From assembly GCA_016869215.1 (NCBI GenBank), contig VGEP01000024.1:1-64000 (forward strand): 64,000 nt of DNA. Direction: 5' to 3'. A program made the translations under genes and the position numbers. This document shows positions 61,668 through 64,000 of this stretch, one piece after another; the first letter of the stretch is position 1, and every line of letters begins with the position of its first letter. The notes below the pieces were generated by a model. The model saw only the letters and a list, made by a program, of their open reading frames with translations, did not search any database and was not told the DNA's origin. The stretch comes from Alphaproteobacteria bacterium. Its GTDB lineage: Bacteria > Pseudomonadota > Alphaproteobacteria > Rhizobiales > Xanthobacteraceae.

Positions 61668-61703
61668 ACGCTCAGGTCCGCCTTGTCGGTGCTTACATCA
61701 ACC

Positions 61704-62666
61704 CTAATTCGTCGGCGCCGCGATGTTGTTCTCGCGCACCACCTGGCCCCAATGCGCGATCTGCTGCTTGAGGTAGGCCGCAGCGCCTTCGGGCGTGCGC
61801 TGCTCGGGCGGGTAGGGCGCCATGCCGCTGTTGGCCCAGACCTTGAGCAACTCCGCGTCCTTCAACGCGTCCTGGAACGCGCCGTTCAGCGCTGCGACCA
61901 CCGGTTTCGGCGTCGCGGATTGCGTCAGCATGATGTGCCAGAACGAAATGTCGAGCTTCGGCCCGTAGGCCGCGACCAGACTCGGCGCGCCGGGGAATTG
62001 CGGCGAGGTGGACTTCGAGGTGATGCCGAACACCTTCACCGCGCCGGAGGCGAACTGGCCCACCACCTGCTGGGGCGTGGCGAAGAACAATTCGAGATGG
62101 CCGCCGAGCGTGTCCTGCAGCATCGGGGCCGCGCCGCGGTAGGGCACGTGCGTGACTTCGACGCCGAGCGCCTGCGCCAGCAGGAAAGTCGCGAGGTGGC
62201 CGGTGGAGCCGATGCCCGGATGGCCCATGCGCGCCTTGGAGGTTTTCATCCAGGCGACCAGCTCCGGCAGCGTCTTGGCGGCGAGGTCTTTCTTTCCGAC
62301 CAGCACCAGCGGGTTGGAGTTGATCATCGCGATCGGCTGGAAGTCCTTCTCGGTGTCGAACGGCAGCGTCTTGTAGAGCGAGACGTTGGCGGAGACCTGC
62401 AGGTTGTGAATGAACAGCGTGTGACCGTCGGGCGCGGCGCGCGCGACGCGCTGGCCTGCGATATTGGTGCCGCCGCCCGCGACGTTCTCGACGATGAAGT
62501 TCTGCCCGAACTTGGCGGAGAACTTCGGCGCGAGCTGGCGCGCCACCTGGTCGGTCGGTCCGCCGGCCGGGTAGGGCACGACAATGGTGACGGGGCGCGT
62601 CGGGTAGGACTGCGCGTGAGCGGGCAGCACGATGGCCACCAGCGCGATGGCGAGAAAATGCCTCAT
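61704..62666 (-). CDS. Bug/TctC-family periplasmic solute receptor (6 of 6)
   Basis: A 320-residue Bug receptor, signal peptide to about LPAHAQ, then SYPTRPVTIVVPYPAGGPTD, RAAPDGHTLFIHN (Tyr of the second signature is His) and HVPYRGAAPM. GGGAG precedes the ATG. It opens the minus-strand run with the FAD hydroxylase, VOC protein and receptor 5. Confidence 0.93.
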   Translation of the reverse strand: MRHFLAIALVAIVLPAHAQSYPTRPVTIVVPYPAGGPTDQVARQLAPKFSAKFGQNFIVENVAGGGTNIAGQRVARAAPDGHTLFIHNLQVSANVSLYKTLPFDTEKDFQPIAMINSNPLVLVGKKDLAAKTLPELVAWMKTSKARMGHPGIGSTGHLATFLLAQALGVEVTHVPYRGAAPMLQDTLGGHLELFFATPQQVVGQFASGAVKVFGITSKSTSPQFPGAPSLVAAYGPKLDISFWHIMLTQSATPKPVVAALNGAFQDALKDAELLKVWANSGMAPYPPEQRTPEGAAAYLKQQIAHWGQVVRENNIAAPTN

Positions 62667-63000
62667 CGTCTAACTCCCGGAAATCCGAAGCTTGGCGTGC
62701 GGTATGGGAACGATAGCATATGGCCCGGCCCGGGCACCACGACGGCACATCCGGCCCTGGACCCGAAGCGCGGGCCGTTGCCGGAATCGAAACGGCAGTT
62801 ACAGGCGAATTTCAGGGGTTTCCGTTTTGGTCTGACGTGGGCATTCTCCGAAGTCATCGGTGTCCGTCGAGTGCCAACACCGGACCTCGGAAGACGACGC
62901 ATTCGGGTGTCGCCGCCGAAACGAGAAGGGCCGACGCTTGGGTCGGCCCTTGGATGATTTCCATCAGACAGGTTATTGGTTCTTCGCCATCGTTGGCGTC
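62667..63000. other. Intergenic region holding a terminator
   Basis: No gene is supported in these 330 bases: the plus-strand frames 62720..63130 and 62860..63315 are open only because they lie opposite the barrel-protein gene or in GC-rich spacer. The promoter of the receptor/hydroxylase run should be within 62670-62760. The terminator hairpin at 62926-62951 is listed separately. Confidence 0.45.
62926..62951 (-). terminator. Rho-independent-type hairpin after the outer-membrane protein gene
   Basis: AAGGGCCGAC and GTCGGCCCTT are perfectly complementary over ten bases with a six-base loop, 50 bases past the end of the barrel-protein gene. On the minus strand it is followed by CTTCTCGTTT, a weak T-rich tail. 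Confidence 0.75.
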
Positions 63001-63798
63001 CTACATGCCAAACTTTCGGTTCACGCCAACGCGAGCGACGTGGAGTTTCGCATCGGCTTCATGGGTCGCATTTGCCGTCGCGACGCCCGGCACGTTCGAC
63101 CGCGTCGAAAGCTTGCCGAGGTCGGCATAAAGATATTCGCCCTTCAGAGACCAGTTCCCGCCCAGAAGAACTTCCAGTCCTCCGCCTGCGGTCCAACCCA
63201 AGGCAAAGTCAGACTTGTCCGCTACAGCCGGTTGAGCCGCGCCAGCGAACTTCAATGTGTCATTGAATTTGACCTGAGCGCCGGCAAATCCGGCTGTCGC
63301 GTACCAGAGCCATGAGCCGACCGTAACGCCTGCGCGCGCCCTTACAGTTGTCAGCCACCGCACGTCAACGGACTGCGTGAGAAAGTTACCGGCCGCGAGT
63401 CCAACAACCTGGTCGGGGCCGCGCGTCTTTTTGAATCCGAGGTGGTTGATATCGGCCTCGATGCCGACAACAACGTTCTGTATCTGGCGATTATAGCCAA
63501 GCTGTCCGCCAACGATCCAACCGGGAATGTTATTAATCGTCTCGTTGGCCTGGCGCAGAAGTGCAGCAGCTTCAGCTGCCGTGACGGGATAGCCGCTATC
63601 GAGCAGCAAATTTCGACCTGAACTTCCTAAGACTCCTCCGGCGTTCACGCCGACGTAGAAGCCGGTCCAATTCGACGCCCCAACTGCCGCAGGCGCTTTG
63701 TACGCCGGAGCTTTCGCCGGAATATCGGCAGCACTGACACCCTGTGCGGCGCCGACAACCCAAGCCGCGGCAAGCGCGCCTTTCAGACCGTTACGCAT
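63001..63798 (-). CDS. Outer-membrane beta-barrel protein, Omp25/Omp31-like
   Basis: A 265-residue outer-membrane protein. The signal peptide ends at GVSAADIP, and the mature start ADIPAKAPAYKAPAAV is the hallmark of the Omp25/Omp31/RopB group of Hyphomicrobiales. An eight-stranded barrel follows (NWTGFYVGVNAGGVLG, WIVGGQLGYNRQ, VRWLTTVRARAGV, WSLKGEYLYADLG, ending VARVGVNRKFGM with a penultimate Gly-Met instead of the usual terminal Phe). The ATG at 63798 has GGGGG upstream. GC is somewhat lower than in the neighbours. These proteins keep the envelope intact and are major surface antigens. Confidence 0.9.
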   Translation of the reverse strand: MRNGLKGALAAAWVVGAAQGVSAADIPAKAPAYKAPAAVGASNWTGFYVGVNAGGVLGSSGRNLLLDSGYPVTAAEAAALLRQANETINNIPGWIVGGQLGYNRQIQNVVVGIEADINHLGFKKTRGPDQVVGLAAGNFLTQSVDVRWLTTVRARAGVTVGSWLWYATAGFAGAQVKFNDTLKFAGAAQPAVADKSDFALGWTAGGGLEVLLGGNWSLKGEYLYADLGKLSTRSNVPGVATANATHEADAKLHVARVGVNRKFGM

Positions 63799-64000
63799 CC
63801 CGCCCCCTCAGTCATTCTGCTTCTCCCACATTATGAGAAAGTTCAGGTCCTGCCTATCGTCTTGAGGCCTTGTGCGCCGCGAAAATTGTTGGTTGGCCCG
63901 ATGGGCAGGAAGCGGATGCAAAACCGCGCCATTGCGATGTCAGGCTTTGGCGCGGAGCGGACCTTGAGGCAGTCCCATTTAACTAACTCGATTTTTCGGA
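63799..64000. other. Promoter side of the outer-membrane protein gene
   Basis: The last 200 bases hold no open frame of note. The promoter of the barrel-protein gene should be here; CATAAT on the minus strand near 63831 is a possible -10 element, without a clear -35. The region is less GC-rich than most of the window. Confidence 0.35.

Overview
This is a GC-rich window with Hyphomicrobiales (Bradyrhizobium/Xanthobacteraceae-like) character. The signs are the alphaproteobacterial codon use, several families of palindromic intergenic repeats of the kind common in Bradyrhizobiaceae (including one with the GGGCATGATC...GATCATGCCC ends familiar from many Hyphomicrobiales), an Omp25/31-like surface protein, and a very large complement of Bug/TctC periplasmic receptors. 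I see no rRNA, tRNA, phage module or CRISPR. It reads as an accessory-metabolism stretch of a chromosome, built for uptake and breakdown of organic acids and aromatic compounds.

Layout. (1) 1-8.1 kb: the end of an IS3-family element, a fused TctA-TctB permease, a glutathione transferase, a Bug receptor, a luciferase-like flavin monooxygenase with an alpha/beta-hydrolase, and a divergent esterase. (2) 8.1-14.0 kb: a Bug receptor, two tandem double-domain VOC dioxygenase-like proteins and a DctPQM TRAP transporter. (3) 14.3-26.0 kb: a MarR regulator with a 19-bp palindromic operator lying on a good sigma70 promoter for an HpaB-type flavin hydroxylase. Facing it are a tightly coupled fumarate-reductase-like flavoprotein, a one-cluster ferredoxin-like protein and a UbiD decarboxylase, then a three-subunit molybdenum hydroxylase with a CoxG-like protein, and a PcaB/adenylosuccinate-lyase-family enzyme. 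(4) 26.1-36.8 kb: a nine-gene operon with an ABC peptide/opine-type importer (fused ATPases, receptor, two permeases), a muconate-cycloisomerase-like enolase, a CoA-transferase, a carboxymuconolactone-decarboxylase-like protein, a 2-hydroxyacid dehydrogenase and a Bug receptor. (5) 36.9-43.6 kb: a metallo-beta-lactamase-fold hydrolase, a BNR-repeat protein, a 7TMR-DISM histidine kinase with a NarL-type regulator, a perfect 18-bp palindrome, and a coiled-coil outer-membrane barrel protein. (6) 43.6-50.9 kb: a Bug receptor with a NIPSNAP protein, a MetE-like zinc enzyme, a CoA-transferase, malonyl-CoA decarboxylase, a RutE-like nitroreductase, and a DegP-like protein that seems to have lost its catalytic His and Asp. 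(7) 50.9-58.6 kb: a gene-free 0.6 kb, a glutathione transferase, a decayed MarR gene, a decayed DUF6883/DUF4926 pair, a haem-motif chemoreceptor, a Rieske oxygenase and small envelope proteins. (8) 58.6-64 kb: two more Bug receptors around a VOC protein with a histone-like tail and a FAD aromatic hydroxylase, then an outer-membrane barrel protein.

How it works together. Six separate Bug receptors are scattered among catabolic enzymes while only one TctAB membrane unit is present, so the receptors probably share membrane partners or act as ligand sensors. The enzyme set (hydroxylases, extradiol-type VOC proteins, UbiD, molybdenum hydroxylase, muconate-type enzymes, CoA-transferases) fits oxidation or reduction of an aromatic or heteroaromatic acid, but no substrate can be named from sequence. 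The strongest candidates for something undescribed are the UbiD/flavoprotein/mini-ferredoxin cassette, the HpaB gene under a visible MarR operator, the pseudoprotease, and the two-component system next to the coiled-coil barrel protein. All functional calls come from reading motifs by eye; no database search was run.
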